Source of the DNA: Oscillospiraceae bacterium
GTDB taxonomy: Bacteria; Bacillota; Clostridia; Oscillospirales; Ruminococcaceae
Direction of reading: 5' to 3'
NCBI GenBank assembly: GCA_017436575.1
Contig: JAFSCU010000023.1
Location: forward strand, 1 to 57,978
DNA length: 57,978 nucleotides
Shown: in pieces, positions 15,676 through 24,503 of the stretch
How the letters are laid out: every line of letters begins with the position of its first letter
Position numbering within the stretch: the stretch's first letter is position 1
Position numbers and translations under genes: made by a program
Notes under the pieces: model-generated
Told to the model about the DNA's origin: nothing
The model's input: the letters and a program-made list of their open reading frames with translations, nothing else
The model's database searches: none

Positions 15676-15842
15676 GTAGGGTACGATGCCTGCATCGTAC
15701 CTATATATACAAAAAAGCGGAATTTTGTCATCCTGAACGCAGTGAAGGATCTTTGCACTGATACAGTGCAGAAAATGCAGCTTTTATAATATTTGCAGTA
15801 CAAAGATTCTTCGGGCATAGCCCTCAGAATGACAGAACATTT
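15676..15842. repeat. Dispersed repeat unit, middle copy
   Basis: About 165 bp: GTAGGGTACGATGCCTGCATCGTACC hairpin, AAAGCGGAATTTT, then GTCATCCTGAACGCAGTGAAGG through AAGATTCTTCGGGCATAGCCCTCAGAATGACA. Tandem with the next unit; the join repeats the start sequence. GTCATCCTGA and TCAGAATGAC form imperfect terminal inverted repeats. No gene in 15596-16131. Confidence 0.85.
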
Positions 15843-16063
15843 GTAGGGTACGATGCCTGCATCGTACCGATATATGCACAAAGCAGAACATTGTCATCCT
15901 GAACGCAGTGAAGGATCTTTGCACTGATACAGTGCAGAAATTATAGTTTTTATAATATTGGCAGTACAAAAATTCTTCGGGCAAAGCCCTCAGAATGACA
16001 GAGTGGTAGTTAAGTGGATATAAAACGGGTTGATGTGGGCATCAGCTCCTATGCAGTTGGCGG
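15843..16063. repeat. Dispersed repeat unit, right copy with long tail
   Basis: Same order as the middle unit, followed by the tail GTGGATATAAAACGGG...GATGTGGGCATCAGC that it shares with the left copy at 14841-15056. Left and right copies thus form direct repeats around the XRE/small protein pair. Confidence 0.85.
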
Positions 16064-16086
16064 GTATTTATAGCTGCCACAAAACA

Positions 16087-16118
16087 AAACACACAGTACA
16101 CCAATGTACTGTGTGTTT
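16087..16118 (-). terminator. Terminator of the serine dehydratase operon
   Basis: AACACACAGTAC / GTACTGTGTGTT stem with a 6-nt loop; followed on the minus strand by TTTGTTTTG. Confidence 0.8.
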
Positions 16119-16131
16119 ATCATTTGTATTA

Positions 16132-16998
16132 TCAGCCAAAAATTTCTTTGTAAATTGCCTGGCCGGCCGGAGTGGTGGCTATACCGCCCATAGCTGTTTC
16201 TTTCAGCTGTGGTGGCAGCATTTTGCCAACTTTGAACATACTGTCAACCACCTGGTCAAATGGAATATGTGCCACCTGACCTGCCAGTGCCATATCAGCA
16301 CTGATAAGGGCGTTTACAGCGCCGGAAGCATTTCTCTGTGCACAAGGCAATGCAACCAGACCTGCAACAGGGTCACAAACCAGACCCATTACGTTAATCA
16401 TTGCAAAACCTGCGGCGTCCAGACATCTGTCGTCGCTGGCCCCCATCATATATGCAGCAGCGGCTGCAGCCATACTTGCTGCCACGCCACATTCAGCCTG
16501 ACAACCGCCGTCAGCGCCGGCAACTGTGGCATTTTTTGTATAGATAGCACCTACAGCACTGGCTGTAATCAGTGCTTCCAGTGTTTTTTCTCTGGAAACT
16601 TTTTTGTTTTCCATCACACCCAGCAGTACAGCAGGTACAATACCGCAGCTGCCTGCAGTAGGGCTGGCACAGATTTTACCCATTGAAGCGTTTACTTCAC
16701 TGCAGGAATATGCCAGTGACATAACATAGTTGATATAACCGCCTGTGATTGATTCACCTTTTGAATATTCATACTGGCAGTTTGCAACACCGTCTACCAG
16801 ACCGCCTTTTGTAGCCTGTTTCTGTTCCAGTGCTTTCAGTGCAGAGTTGAACATAATATCCAGTCTGCCCGAAAAATGTTCCATAACTCGTGTTCTGCTC
16901 ATACCTGTCAGCTTTACTTCGTTGTCAAGGGCAACTTCCCATATACGTTTGCCCTGTGCATTGCACAGATTCAATAATTCTTCAGCATTCTTATACAT
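16132..16998 (-). CDS. sdaAA: L-serine dehydratase, Fe-S dependent, alpha subunit
   Basis: 288 residues. With the beta subunit it forms the oxygen-labile [4Fe-4S] L-serine ammonia-lyase that converts serine to pyruvate and ammonia in anaerobic Firmicutes, feeding the pyruvate:ferredoxin oxidoreductase. The cysteine motifs for the cluster and active site are visible in ASPTAGSCGIVPAVLL (about residues 111-126) and CQAECGVAAS (about 165-174), with a further conserved region GLVCDPVAGLVALPC downstream. The ATG at 16998 follows AAGGGGGAATAAACT; it starts 3 bp after the beta-subunit gene. A terminator follows. Confidence 0.95.
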   Translation of the reverse strand: MYKNAEELLNLCNAQGKRIWEVALDNEVKLTGMSRTRVMEHFSGRLDIMFNSALKALEQKQATKGGLVDGVANCQYEYSKGESITGGYINYVMSLAYSCSEVNASMGKICASPTAGSCGIVPAVLLGVMENKKVSREKTLEALITASAVGAIYTKNATVAGADGGCQAECGVAASMAAAAAAYMMGASDDRCLDAAGFAMINVMGLVCDPVAGLVALPCAQRNASGAVNALISADMALAGQVAHIPFDQVVDSMFKVGKMLPPQLKETAMGGIATTPAGQAIYKEIFG

Positions 16999-17001
16999 AG
17001 T

Positions 17002-17673
17002 TTATTCCCCCTTGATGTTTACTACTACAACGCTGAGCACGTTGTTTACCTGACGCAGTTCTTCAATAACATTTTCAGGAATAATGTCGTCACATTCAAT
17101 TACACAGAACGCTTTTTCACCACGGCTGGTGCGGCTTACCTTCATAACGCCGATGTTGATATTGTTGAAAGCAAGTATTGTGGACACATCACTTACCACG
17201 CCTTTTACGTCCTGCTGCTGTACAATAACAGTAGGCATTGTGGCGTTCAGTTCACATACCAGGCCGTTGATATTTGTAATCAGAATACGGCCACCGCCCA
17301 GTGAAGCACCTTCTACAAAAAATTCATCGCCGTTTTCAGCAACAAAAGTGATTCTTGCTGTGTTTTCATAAACAGATGGAATTTCTGTTGGATAGAAAAC
17401 AAATTCCACACCTTCTTTTTCGGCGATTTCAAAACTCTGGCCCAGTCTTTCATCGTCTTCGTTCATACCCAGGGCACCTGCTACCAGGGCATAGTCTGTA
17501 AAGTGACCACGGTATGTGCTGGCAAAAGAGCCGCCCAGACCAAAACGCACTTTTTTAAATGGTTTGTCATAAATCAGGCGTGCAGTTTTGGCCAGCTTTG
17601 CAGCACCTGCTGTATGTGATGATGATGGGCCAATCATTACAGGACCCACAACATCCAATAAACTGATATTCAT
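17002..17673 (-). CDS. sdaAB: L-serine dehydratase, Fe-S dependent, beta subunit
   Basis: 223 residues. The N-terminal serine dehydratase beta-chain domain carries the conserved VVGPVMIGPSSSHTAGAAKL segment (about residues 9-28); an ACT domain follows from about 148 (VIVQQQDVKGVVSDVSTILA), which in this enzyme class mediates serine binding and subunit contacts. ATG at 17673 follows GCGGAGG. It is the first gene of the operon sdaAB-sdaAA. Length is normal for the separate-subunit enzyme. Confidence 0.95.
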   Translation of the reverse strand: MNISLLDVVGPVMIGPSSSHTAGAAKLAKTARLIYDKPFKKVRFGLGGSFASTYRGHFTDYALVAGALGMNEDDERLGQSFEIAEKEGVEFVFYPTEIPSVYENTARITFVAENGDEFFVEGASLGGGRILITNINGLVCELNATMPTVIVQQQDVKGVVSDVSTILAFNNINIGVMKVSRTSRGEKAFCVIECDDIIPENVIEELRQVNNVLSVVVVNIKGE

Positions 17674-17882
17674 AAATAAACCTCCGCATTACACTTAATA
17701 AAAAAGTGTTTACATTAATTTTATTTTAACATATATAACCAAAAAAATAAATAGGCTTTTACTGTATGAAACATAGAACTATTCATCGGTTTATTGTATA
17801 AAACGCTTTGAGTAAATATATATTGAAAACAATTGTAATATTTGTGAAAGTTATGTATAATAGAATAAATATGTAATAAAAC

Positions 17883-17919
17883 CTTACATAGATTTTACAT
17901 TTATTTATAACTTTTTACA
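17883..17919 (+). promoter_or_regulatory. Candidate PhoP boxes upstream of ytvI and the first Na/Pi cotransporter
   Basis: Four TTTACA-like hexamers at 17883 (CTTACA), 17894 (TTTACA), 17904 (TTTATA) and 17914 (TTTACA), spaced 11, 10 and 10 bp. This matches the known layout of PhoP-binding direct repeats in Firmicutes (TT-A/T/C-ACA about every 11 bp). A promoter follows immediately. Confidence 0.6.
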
Positions 17920-17920
17920 C

Positions 17921-17949
17921 TTGTATACATACTTTAAATATATTAGAAT
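17921..17949 (+). promoter_or_regulatory. Promoter of the ytvI - Na/Pi cotransporter operon
   Basis: TTGTAT, 17 bp, TAGAAT, with the phased TTTACA repeats immediately upstream. A second candidate promoter, TTGTAA - 17 bp - TATAAT (17833-17861), lies upstream of the repeats. Confidence 0.55.
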
Positions 17950-17973
17950 AATAATCAGGCAGGTATATTTATT

Positions 17974-19047
17974 ATGGGATTGGAAAATAAAAAGAAATTT
18001 TTAACCAATTTTTGCTATTATGGTATACTTCTGGCAGGTGGTGCACTGGCACTGAAATTCGGGTGGGAATATCTTACACCTTTTGTGATTGCCTTTATTG
18101 TTTCATTCTGTCTTAAACCGGTAGTAAATAGGGTTAATATTTACTTTAAAATAAAACGCAGCGTTTCTGCAATTGTGTGTGTAGCAGCATTTTATTTGCT
18201 GACAGGGGTTGTAATATCCCTGATAGGCGTGCAGGTTATACTGTTTATCCGCAATATGTTTTTCGTATTGCCGGACTATTACAACAACGAAATAGCACCA
18301 CTGGTTTCCGACTGGCTGCATCGTATACAGCGGTTTGTGGTAACTATAGACCCAGAAGTTACAGCAACTGTGGAAGAATACATTATCAGTCTGCTGGATA
18401 ATCTGGGGCAGTGGGTTTCATCACTGTCAGTTACAATGCTGTCAAAGTTTTCTGCAAGTATAGTGGCTGTACCTGGCCTGTTTATCAAAACACTTATCAC
18501 AATAATCGCAACATTTTTTATTTCTGTTGATTATTATGAAATTACATTTTTCATTGCCCGTCAGTTGAATACAAAACAGATATCACTGCTGTATGATGCT
18601 GAAACCTATGCAAAAACTGCATTGGTTCAGTACATCAAATCATATTCACTGATTTTGTTTATCACATTTGCAGAAATTGCCGCAGGTCTGTGGCTGTTGG
18701 GTGTGAAAAGGGCAGTACTGATAGCAATGCTGATTGCTGTCTTTGATATTCTGCCGGCTGTTGGCACAGGCGGTATCATTATCCCGTGGGGTATCATTTC
18801 AATAGCATTGGGTGATGTCTTTATGGGTATCGGTTTGCTGGCGCTGTATCTGATTGTTACAGTTGTCAGAAACACTTTAGAGCCTAAGATTGTGGGTGAG
18901 CAGGTGGGGCTGCACCCGGTTGCAACTCTTATGGCTATGTTCCTCGGTTCTAAAATCATGGGTATTATCGGGCTGTTCGGCTTCCCGATTGCACTTGTGA
19001 TTTTGACAAAGTTAAATGACTCTGGCAAAATCAAACTTTTTAAATAA
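17974..19047 (+). CDS. ytvI: YtvI/AI-2E family integral membrane protein
   Basis: 357 residues, about eight membrane helices, the AI-2E/PerM superfamily layout. It matches the sporulation membrane protein YtvI subgroup (GVKRAVLIAMLIAVFDILPAVGTGGIIIPWG near residue 235-265, then an LEPKIVGEQVGLHPVATLMAMFLG segment). The specific transport activity of YtvI is not established. The gene is followed after 13 bp by a Na/Pi cotransporter gene and shares its promoter, which carries PhoP-like repeats; this unusual pairing suggests that expression here responds to phosphate. The name rests on overall similarity, and a plain AI-2E-family transporter is the alternative. Confidence 0.82.
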   Translation: MGLENKKKFLTNFCYYGILLAGGALALKFGWEYLTPFVIAFIVSFCLKPVVNRVNIYFKIKRSVSAIVCVAAFYLLTGVVISLIGVQVILFIRNMFFVLPDYYNNEIAPLVSDWLHRIQRFVVTIDPEVTATVEEYIISLLDNLGQWVSSLSVTMLSKFSASIVAVPGLFIKTLITIIATFFISVDYYEITFFIARQLNTKQISLLYDAETYAKTALVQYIKSYSLILFITFAEIAAGLWLLGVKRAVLIAMLIAVFDILPAVGTGGIIIPWGIISIALGDVFMGIGLLALYLIVTVVRNTLEPKIVGEQVGLHPVATLMAMFLGSKIMGIIGLFGFPIALVILTKLNDSGKIKLFK

Positions 19048-19060
19048 GGAGAAAATCTAT

Positions 19061-20698
19061 ATGAATATGGAGAGTATTCTGGGTCTTTGCGGCGGCCTTG
19101 CACTGTTCCTCTATGGTATGCACATGATGAGTGACGGTCTGGAAGCTGTTGCAGGCGAAAGAATGAAACAGATTCTTGAAAAACTTACTTCCAGCACATT
19201 CAAAGGTGTTTTGGTGGGGACACTTATTACAGCCATTATCCAGTCATCATCTGCCACAACAGTTATGTTGGTTGGTTTTGTAAACTCTGGTCTTATGGCG
19301 CTGGAAAACACTGTTGGTGTTATCATGGGTTCCAACATCGGTACTACTATGACAGGTATCCTGATGTCTATCGGTATCAGTGATATTGCACCGCTGATTG
19401 CCATTGCCGGTGTATGCCTTATCATGTTTACAAAAGACGAAAAGAAAAACAATCTGGGTATTGTTATTGCCGGTCTGGGTATTCTGTTCCTGGGCATGAA
19501 CATGATGAGTGATGCTATGCGCGGCATGCGTGACAACCAGATGTTTATCAATCTTATTACATCTTTGAAAAACCCTATTCTGGGTGTTCTGGTTGGTACA
19601 GTGTTTACTGCACTTATCCAGTCTTCCTCTGCTTCTATCGGTATTCTGCAGGCTCTGGCTATGGCAGGTCTGGTAACACTGGATACAGGTATCTATGTAA
19701 TGTTCGGCTTTGCTATCGGTACATGTGTAACTGCTGTTATTGCATCTATCGGTGCAAATGCAAATGCAAAACGTGTTACAATCATCCATCTGGCATTCAA
19801 CGTAATAGGTACTGTGGTGTTTGTAATATTCTGCCAGTTTATACCGTATGTACAGTTCTTCCAGAATATGTTCCCTACATCACCAGAAGCACAGATTGCC
19901 AACGCTTTCCTTGTGTTCAAAGTGGCCACAACAATTATGTTGGTTCCATTTACAAAACAGCTGGTTGCATTTTCAAGAAAAGTTATTAAGGATGTGGAAG
20001 AAAACAAAGAAATCCGTCCTTCTATTTCCGCAAGAGCAGTTTCTATATCCGGTTACCACTTTGGTGCTGCTGCCATTGCTATCTCACTTATCAGAGATGA
20101 AGTTAACTATATGTACGACATTGCAAAACGCAATGTGGAACTGGCCTTTGATGCCGTACTTGAAAATACAAACAAATACGATGCTGAAATCGATAAAAAC
20201 GAAGATGAATTGGATAGACTCAACAGTGAAGTTTCACAGTACATCTCCAGCATTCTCGGCCAGATAAGCACTGTTGACAGTGACGTTGTTTCCGGCTATT
20301 TCAGAATTGTTGGTAACATTGAACGTATCGGTGACCATGCAACAAACTTTGCAGACTATACAAAATTCTTCCTTTCCAGAAATGAAAGACTGTCTGACAG
20401 AGCACAGAGTGAAGTTGTTGTTATGAAACAGACAACACTGGATGCTATGAGCCTGCTGGAAGGTGACAGACGCGAGGATGCAGCTTCTATGCTGGCCAGT
20501 GTTTCAAGAGCCGAACAGGAAATCGACGATATGACAGACAACTACCGCAATGCACAGATGGACAGAATGAAAACTACTACATGTTCACCTGAAGCCAGCG
20601 TAGTTTACGCAGAAATGCTGACAGACTTTGAACGTATCGGCGACCACCTGCTGAATATCTCTGAAGAATTTGCAAGAATGTATCCTGCAAAAGCATAA
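19061..20698 (+). CDS. Na/Pi cotransporter family protein with PhoU-like tail (1 of 2)
   Basis: 545 residues. The N-terminal 310 residues contain the two inverted Na/Pi cotransporter repeats with the QSSSATTVMLVGFVNSG (about 66-82) and QSSSASIGILQALA (about 188-201) substrate motifs. After a linker, residues about 345-545 form a PhoU-like helical domain (MYDIAKRNVELAFDAVL, and ERIGDH twice). Such proteins take up or export phosphate with sodium, the PhoU part being regulatory. ATG at 19061 follows AAGGAG; an in-frame extension inside ytvI is rejected. Second gene of the ytvI operon. Confidence 0.93.
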   Translation: MNMESILGLCGGLALFLYGMHMMSDGLEAVAGERMKQILEKLTSSTFKGVLVGTLITAIIQSSSATTVMLVGFVNSGLMALENTVGVIMGSNIGTTMTGILMSIGISDIAPLIAIAGVCLIMFTKDEKKNNLGIVIAGLGILFLGMNMMSDAMRGMRDNQMFINLITSLKNPILGVLVGTVFTALIQSSSASIGILQALAMAGLVTLDTGIYVMFGFAIGTCVTAVIASIGANANAKRVTIIHLAFNVIGTVVFVIFCQFIPYVQFFQNMFPTSPEAQIANAFLVFKVATTIMLVPFTKQLVAFSRKVIKDVEENKEIRPSISARAVSISGYHFGAAAIAISLIRDEVNYMYDIAKRNVELAFDAVLENTNKYDAEIDKNEDELDRLNSEVSQYISSILGQISTVDSDVVSGYFRIVGNIERIGDHATNFADYTKFFLSRNERLSDRAQSEVVVMKQTTLDAMSLLEGDRREDAASMLASVSRAEQEIDDMTDNYRNAQMDRMKTTTCSPEASVVYAEMLTDFERIGDHLLNISEEFARMYPAKA

Positions 20699-20720
20699 TA
20701 CTGGATTCATTTAAATATAT

Positions 20721-20753
20721 ACAGCCACGGCATAGTGCCGTGGCTGTTTTTTT
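20721..20753 (+). terminator. Rho-independent terminator
   Basis: ACAGCCACGGCA / TGCCGTGGCTGT with T-run; closes the ytvI operon. Confidence 0.92.
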
Positions 20754-20764
20754 GCTATTGATGT

Positions 20765-20816
20765 TTTACAAAAAATTTACATAATTTTACATATATTTTA
20801 CAAAAATGCATATAAT
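20765..20816 (+). promoter_or_regulatory. Candidate PhoP boxes and -10 of the second Na/Pi cotransporter gene
   Basis: Four perfect TTTACA hexamers at 20765, 20776, 20786 and 20797, spaced 11, 10 and 11 bp, directly upstream of TATAAT at 20811-20816. The repeats would cover about -58 to -21, which is where PhoP activates Pho-regulon promoters in Bacillus; there is no separate -35 hexamer, as expected for an activator-dependent promoter. Confidence 0.72.
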
Positions 20817-20898
20817 CAATGACTTTTGATATATGGTGTGATAAAATAATAACAGATATTTTTTTATCGTATTATTCAGGCAAGAAAAGAGGATTGTT

Positions 20899-22527
20899 AT
20901 GACAGTAACAGATTTATTGGGCCTTTTAGGCGGGCTGGGTATGTTTTTGTTCGGTATGAATCTTATGAGCAACGGTCTGGAAGCCGCGGCCGGCGAAAAG
21001 ATGAAAAAACTGATGGAAAAACTGACAGATACCACTTTTAAAGGTGTGCTGATAGGTACTCTGATTACAGCACTTATTCAGTCTTCTTCAGCCACCACAG
21101 TTATGCTGGTTGGTTTTGTAAACTCCGGTCTTATGTCCCTGTCACAGACTGTTGGTATCATTATGGGGGCCAATATCGGTGCCACATTGAACGGTGTTTT
21201 ACTGGCTGTTGGTGTAGGGGAAATGGCTCCTCTTATCATTTTTGTCGGTGCGGCACTGATAATGTTTTCCAAAAAGGAAAAATTCAAACAGTACGGCAAC
21301 ATCATAATAGGTCTTGGTATTCTTTTCCAGGGGATGAATATGATGAGCAGTTCTATGGCTGGCCTGCGTTCATCACCGGCATTTATAAATCTTATTACTA
21401 CATTTGAAAATCCTCTTATAGGTGTTGCAGTTGGTACAGTGTTTACGGCTATTATTCAGTCATCTTCTGCAACAGTAGGTATTCTGGAAAGTCTGGCTCT
21501 GGCAGGTCTGGTAACATTGGACAATGGTATTTATGTAATGTTTGGTGCCACAATGGGCACCTGTATTACAGCTGCCATTGCTTCCATCGGCACAGGTGTA
21601 AATGCAAAACGCGTTGCTATCATACATTTGCTGTTTAACATTATCGGTACAGTGGTGTTTGTGCTTATATGTATATTCTTCCCATTTGTACCATTGGTAC
21701 AGCGTATGTTCCCATCATCAGTATCGGTACAGATTGCCAATGCCCATGTTATATTCAAAATAGTTACAACTGTTCTGCTGTTCCCATTTGCAAACTGGAT
21801 GGTAAAATTTTCCGAAACTGTATTGAAAGACAAGTCAGAGGAAACACAACGTGTGCCTGTTTATGAACGCGCAAAAACTATGGCCGGTTATTCTGTTGGC
21901 AACAGTGCCATTGCCATTTCTCTTATCAGGGAAGAAACAAACTATATGTATGATATAGCAAGAAAAAACCTTGCTCTCAGCTTTGAAGCAATGCTTACCC
22001 GCAATGCTGACAGATATGAAGAAATCCATGAAAACGAAAGAGAAATCGACAAACTGAACAGGGAAATATCCCGTTATATTTCATCTGTTATTGCCAATAA
22101 AATGCCAGCCCACGACAGCGAAATAGTCAGCGGATATTTTGGTATTATCGGCAATATTGAAAGAATAGGCGACCACGCCATGAATTTTGCAGATTATGTA
22201 AAATTTATAGTTAATCAGAACATAGAATTTTCTGAAAGGGCAATGGGAGAAATTGCACAGATGCAGGAGTATTCACACAAAGCAATGGACCTTTTGGTCG
22301 GTGACAAAAGAGGCGAAGCCCATCAGCTGTTGGTAGATGTTTCAAAGGTTGAACAGAAAATGGATGATATGACCGAAACTTATCGCAATGCCCAGATGGA
22401 CAGAATGAAAACCACAACCTGTTCACCGGAAGCAAGTATCGTTTATGCCCAGATGCTGACAGACTTTGAAAGAATAGGGGACCATCTGCTTAATATTGCC
22501 CAGGAATTTGCAAGGATGTACCCGTAA
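20899..22527 (+). CDS. Na/Pi cotransporter family protein with PhoU-like tail (2 of 2)
   Basis: 542 residues, a full-length paralogue of the gene at 19061, with the same QSSSATTVMLVGFVNSG and QSSSATVGILESLALAGL motifs and the PhoU-like C-terminus with ERIGDH repeated (about 410 and 530). The two share most of their sequence in both halves, so the duplication is fairly recent. ATG at 20899 follows AAAAGAGGA. It has an independent promoter with four perfect phased TTTACA repeats and its own terminator, so it is separately controlled, probably by phosphate. Confidence 0.93.
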   Translation: MTVTDLLGLLGGLGMFLFGMNLMSNGLEAAAGEKMKKLMEKLTDTTFKGVLIGTLITALIQSSSATTVMLVGFVNSGLMSLSQTVGIIMGANIGATLNGVLLAVGVGEMAPLIIFVGAALIMFSKKEKFKQYGNIIIGLGILFQGMNMMSSSMAGLRSSPAFINLITTFENPLIGVAVGTVFTAIIQSSSATVGILESLALAGLVTLDNGIYVMFGATMGTCITAAIASIGTGVNAKRVAIIHLLFNIIGTVVFVLICIFFPFVPLVQRMFPSSVSVQIANAHVIFKIVTTVLLFPFANWMVKFSETVLKDKSEETQRVPVYERAKTMAGYSVGNSAIAISLIREETNYMYDIARKNLALSFEAMLTRNADRYEEIHENEREIDKLNREISRYISSVIANKMPAHDSEIVSGYFGIIGNIERIGDHAMNFADYVKFIVNQNIEFSERAMGEIAQMQEYSHKAMDLLVGDKRGEAHQLLVDVSKVEQKMDDMTETYRNAQMDRMKTTTCSPEASIVYAQMLTDFERIGDHLLNIAQEFARMYP

Positions 22528-22534
22528 TTTTTAA

Positions 22535-22570
22535 TGACAGCTTTGAATTTTTCAAAGCTGTCAAATTTTT
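22535..22570 (+). terminator. Rho-independent terminator
   Basis: TGACAGCTTTGAA / TTCAAAGCTGTCA, a perfect 13-bp stem with 3-nt loop and T-run. Confidence 0.92.
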
Positions 22571-22581
22571 ATCAAAATGTA

Positions 22582-22610
22582 TTGACAAAAAATACAAATG
22601 GGTGTATAGT
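22582..22610 (+). promoter_or_regulatory. Sigma-A promoter of the T-box operon
   Basis: TTGACA, 17 bp, TATAGT; transcription would start near 22617 at the 5' end of the T-box leader. Confidence 0.8.
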
Positions 22611-22616
22611 GAATAC

Positions 22617-22915
22617 AAATTTAATACATCTCACAAAAGCATTGATAAGAAATAGTAGGCTTTATTGGATTTGCAGAGAGGCTCTGGCTGGTGTAAAGGG
22701 CTATGAAGGTAAGGTTGAACACATCTTTGAGCTATTCACCGAACAAGGCACAGACCTTCAGTAGACTGAATCGGAACCTTCGCCCGTTATCGCGACAGAG
22801 TATGTTGGTACTCGATAAGGTTGCTGCCGCGAGGGAGTAATAAAGAGAGGTGGAACCACGGTTATTTGCCGTCCTCTTGATGTCAGACAGACATCAGGAG
22901 GGCGTTTTTATTTTA
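22617..22915 (+). ncRNA. T-box leader riboswitch
   Basis: A tRNA-sensing leader of about 300 nt. The T-box sequence AGAGAGGTGGAACCACGG is at 22844-22861, followed by a 15-bp terminator stem (22870-22904) and a T-run. Stem I is recognisable by AGTA (about 22663) and GAA (22717-22719), the two strands of the loop-E motif beside the specifier loop, and by GAGAGG in the upper part. The bases right after GAA are CACATC, so the specifier may be CAC (His); ACA (Thr) is possible if one spacer base is needed. Uncharged matching tRNA would allow read-through into the amino-acid ABC transporter. Confidence 0.93.
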
Positions 22916-22982
22916 TCCATGGTTGTATCATTGCAGTTGGGATAGTTAAATCAATTATTTTACTCAATCAAGGAGAACAATC

Positions 22983-23822
22983 ATGAAAAAACTTACAGCT
23001 TTATTTTTATCACTTGTTATGTTGCTGGCTATGACAGCCTGTTCATCAGAAAACAAAGCGGAATATGCAAACCGTCTGGAAGAAATCAAAGCACGCGGTG
23101 TGCTGACAGTTACCACAGAACCATACTTTGCACCTAACGAATTCATCGACCCGGCAAAAGAAGGCGATGAAAAATATGTTGGCGCAGATATCGAGCTGGC
23201 AAATTATATTGCAGATAAACTGGGCGTGGACCTGCAGATAGTTCCACTGGAATTTACAGCTGTGCTGTCTTCTGTTTCTGAAGGTAAATATGACCTGGCC
23301 ATTTCAGCCCTTGCTTATAAACCTGACAGGGCCGAAGCTATGAACCTTTCCAAAGGCTATTACTTTGATGAAGATACCGAAGGCTATGGCATGCTGTGCC
23401 GCACAGAAGATGTGGATAAATATCCTACAGCAGTTGATATGAAAGACGCTGTTATCGTTGTTCAGGCCGGTTCTCTCCAGCAGGACTATGTACTGGACCA
23501 GATTCCTGAATGTAAAGAAATCAAATATGTTTCTTCCATGACCGATGCATTCCTTATGGTGCAGGAAGATAAAGCCGACCTGGCAGCCTGCTTTATCGGC
23601 AATGGCAGACTTTATTCTGATGCAAACCCTGGTGTAAATATTGTAAACGGCTTCAAATTCATTGAAAACAAAGAATGGGGCGGCACAAGAATAGGCATGA
23701 AAAAGGGCGAAGATGAACTGACAGATGCAATCAACGCCATAATTGATGAAGTTGTGTCCAGCGGCGTTTATGCACAGTGGTACGACCAGTATGCAGCATA
23801 CGCAGCAACTCTGGGCTTATAA
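22983..23822 (+). CDS. Polar amino-acid ABC transporter, substrate-binding lipoprotein
   Basis: 279 residues. The signal peptide ends in the lipobox AMTAC, with C20 as lipid anchor. The mature part is a family 3 solute-binding protein: KARGVLTVTTEPYFAPNEFID, VGADIELANYIADKLGVDLQIVPLEF and the typical YDLAISALAYKPDRAEAMNLS segments. It captures a polar amino acid outside the membrane and feeds it to the permease. It is the first gene after the T-box leader, so it is induced when one amino acid is scarce; if the specifier is CAC, the ligand is histidine. ATG at 22983 follows AAGGAG. Confidence 0.93.
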   Translation: MKKLTALFLSLVMLLAMTACSSENKAEYANRLEEIKARGVLTVTTEPYFAPNEFIDPAKEGDEKYVGADIELANYIADKLGVDLQIVPLEFTAVLSSVSEGKYDLAISALAYKPDRAEAMNLSKGYYFDEDTEGYGMLCRTEDVDKYPTAVDMKDAVIVVQAGSLQQDYVLDQIPECKEIKYVSSMTDAFLMVQEDKADLAACFIGNGRLYSDANPGVNIVNGFKFIENKEWGGTRIGMKKGEDELTDAINAIIDEVVSSGVYAQWYDQYAAYAATLGL

Positions 23823-23840
23823 TCAGGACGGTATTCAGAA

Positions 23841-24503
23841 ATGTTTTACGATATTATAGCTATCTGGCAAAAATATAATTATGTATTTATTGAAGGCGTA
23901 AAATGGACTGTGATTCTTACAGTTATTACAGTGTTTTTCGGCACTATTCTTGGCGTGCTGATTGCTTTTATGAAAATGAGCAAGGTGAAAATACTCAATG
24001 CCATTACCGCGCTGTATATTGAAATCATACGCGGTGCACCTATGCTGTTGCAACTGTACTTTTTCTGGCTGTGGCTGCCAAAGGCAATGCCTTTTGAAAT
24101 GAGCGAAAGAGATTGCATAATAGTGGCACTTATTATTAACAGCTCTGCATATATTGCAGAAATAATCCGTGCAGGTATTCAGGCGGTGGATAAAGGCCAG
24201 ACAGAAGCGGCCAAAAGCCTGGGTATAAGAGACAGTTATATGATGAGATATGTTATACTGCCACAGGCTGTAAAAAACATTCTGCCTGCAATCGGCAATC
24301 AGTTTATATTTATGCTGAAAAACACCAGTCTTGCCAGTACATTTTTCATCGGCGAACTGATGACCAGCTGGCGCACAGTCCAGACGGCCACATATAAACC
24401 TATCCCGGCTCTTATAATAGTTGGTATAATCTATGTTGGCATGACCTGGACACTGACAATACTGCTGGGCAGATTTGAAAGGAGGCTGGCAGCAAGTGAC
24501 TGA
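23841..24503 (+). CDS. Polar amino-acid ABC transporter, permease
   Basis: 220 residues, His/Glu/Gln/Arg/opine-type permease with about five membrane helices. The conserved [20 protein letters not shown] block is at about residues 58-77, and the EAA loop that docks the ATPase is [22 protein letters not shown] (about 126-147). It sits 18 bp after the binding protein gene, and its end overlaps the start of the ATPase gene. As the only permease gene it should act as a homodimer. Confidence 0.94.
   Translation: MFYDIIAIWQKYNYVFIEGVKWTVILTVITVFFGTILGVLIAFMKMSKVKILNAITALYIEIIRGAPMLLQLYFFWLWLPKAMPFEMSERDCIIVALIINSSAYIAEIIRAGIQAVDKGQTEAAKSLGIRDSYMMRYVILPQAVKNILPAIGNQFIFMLKNTSLASTFFIGELMTSWRTVQTATYKPIPALIIVGIIYVGMTWTLTILLGRFERRLAASD

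Noticed and set aside
15676-16063. Repeated units read as a CRISPR array
   Set aside because: Units are long (about 165 bp) and nearly identical throughout, with no short repeats alternating with unique spacers, and no cas genes nearby.
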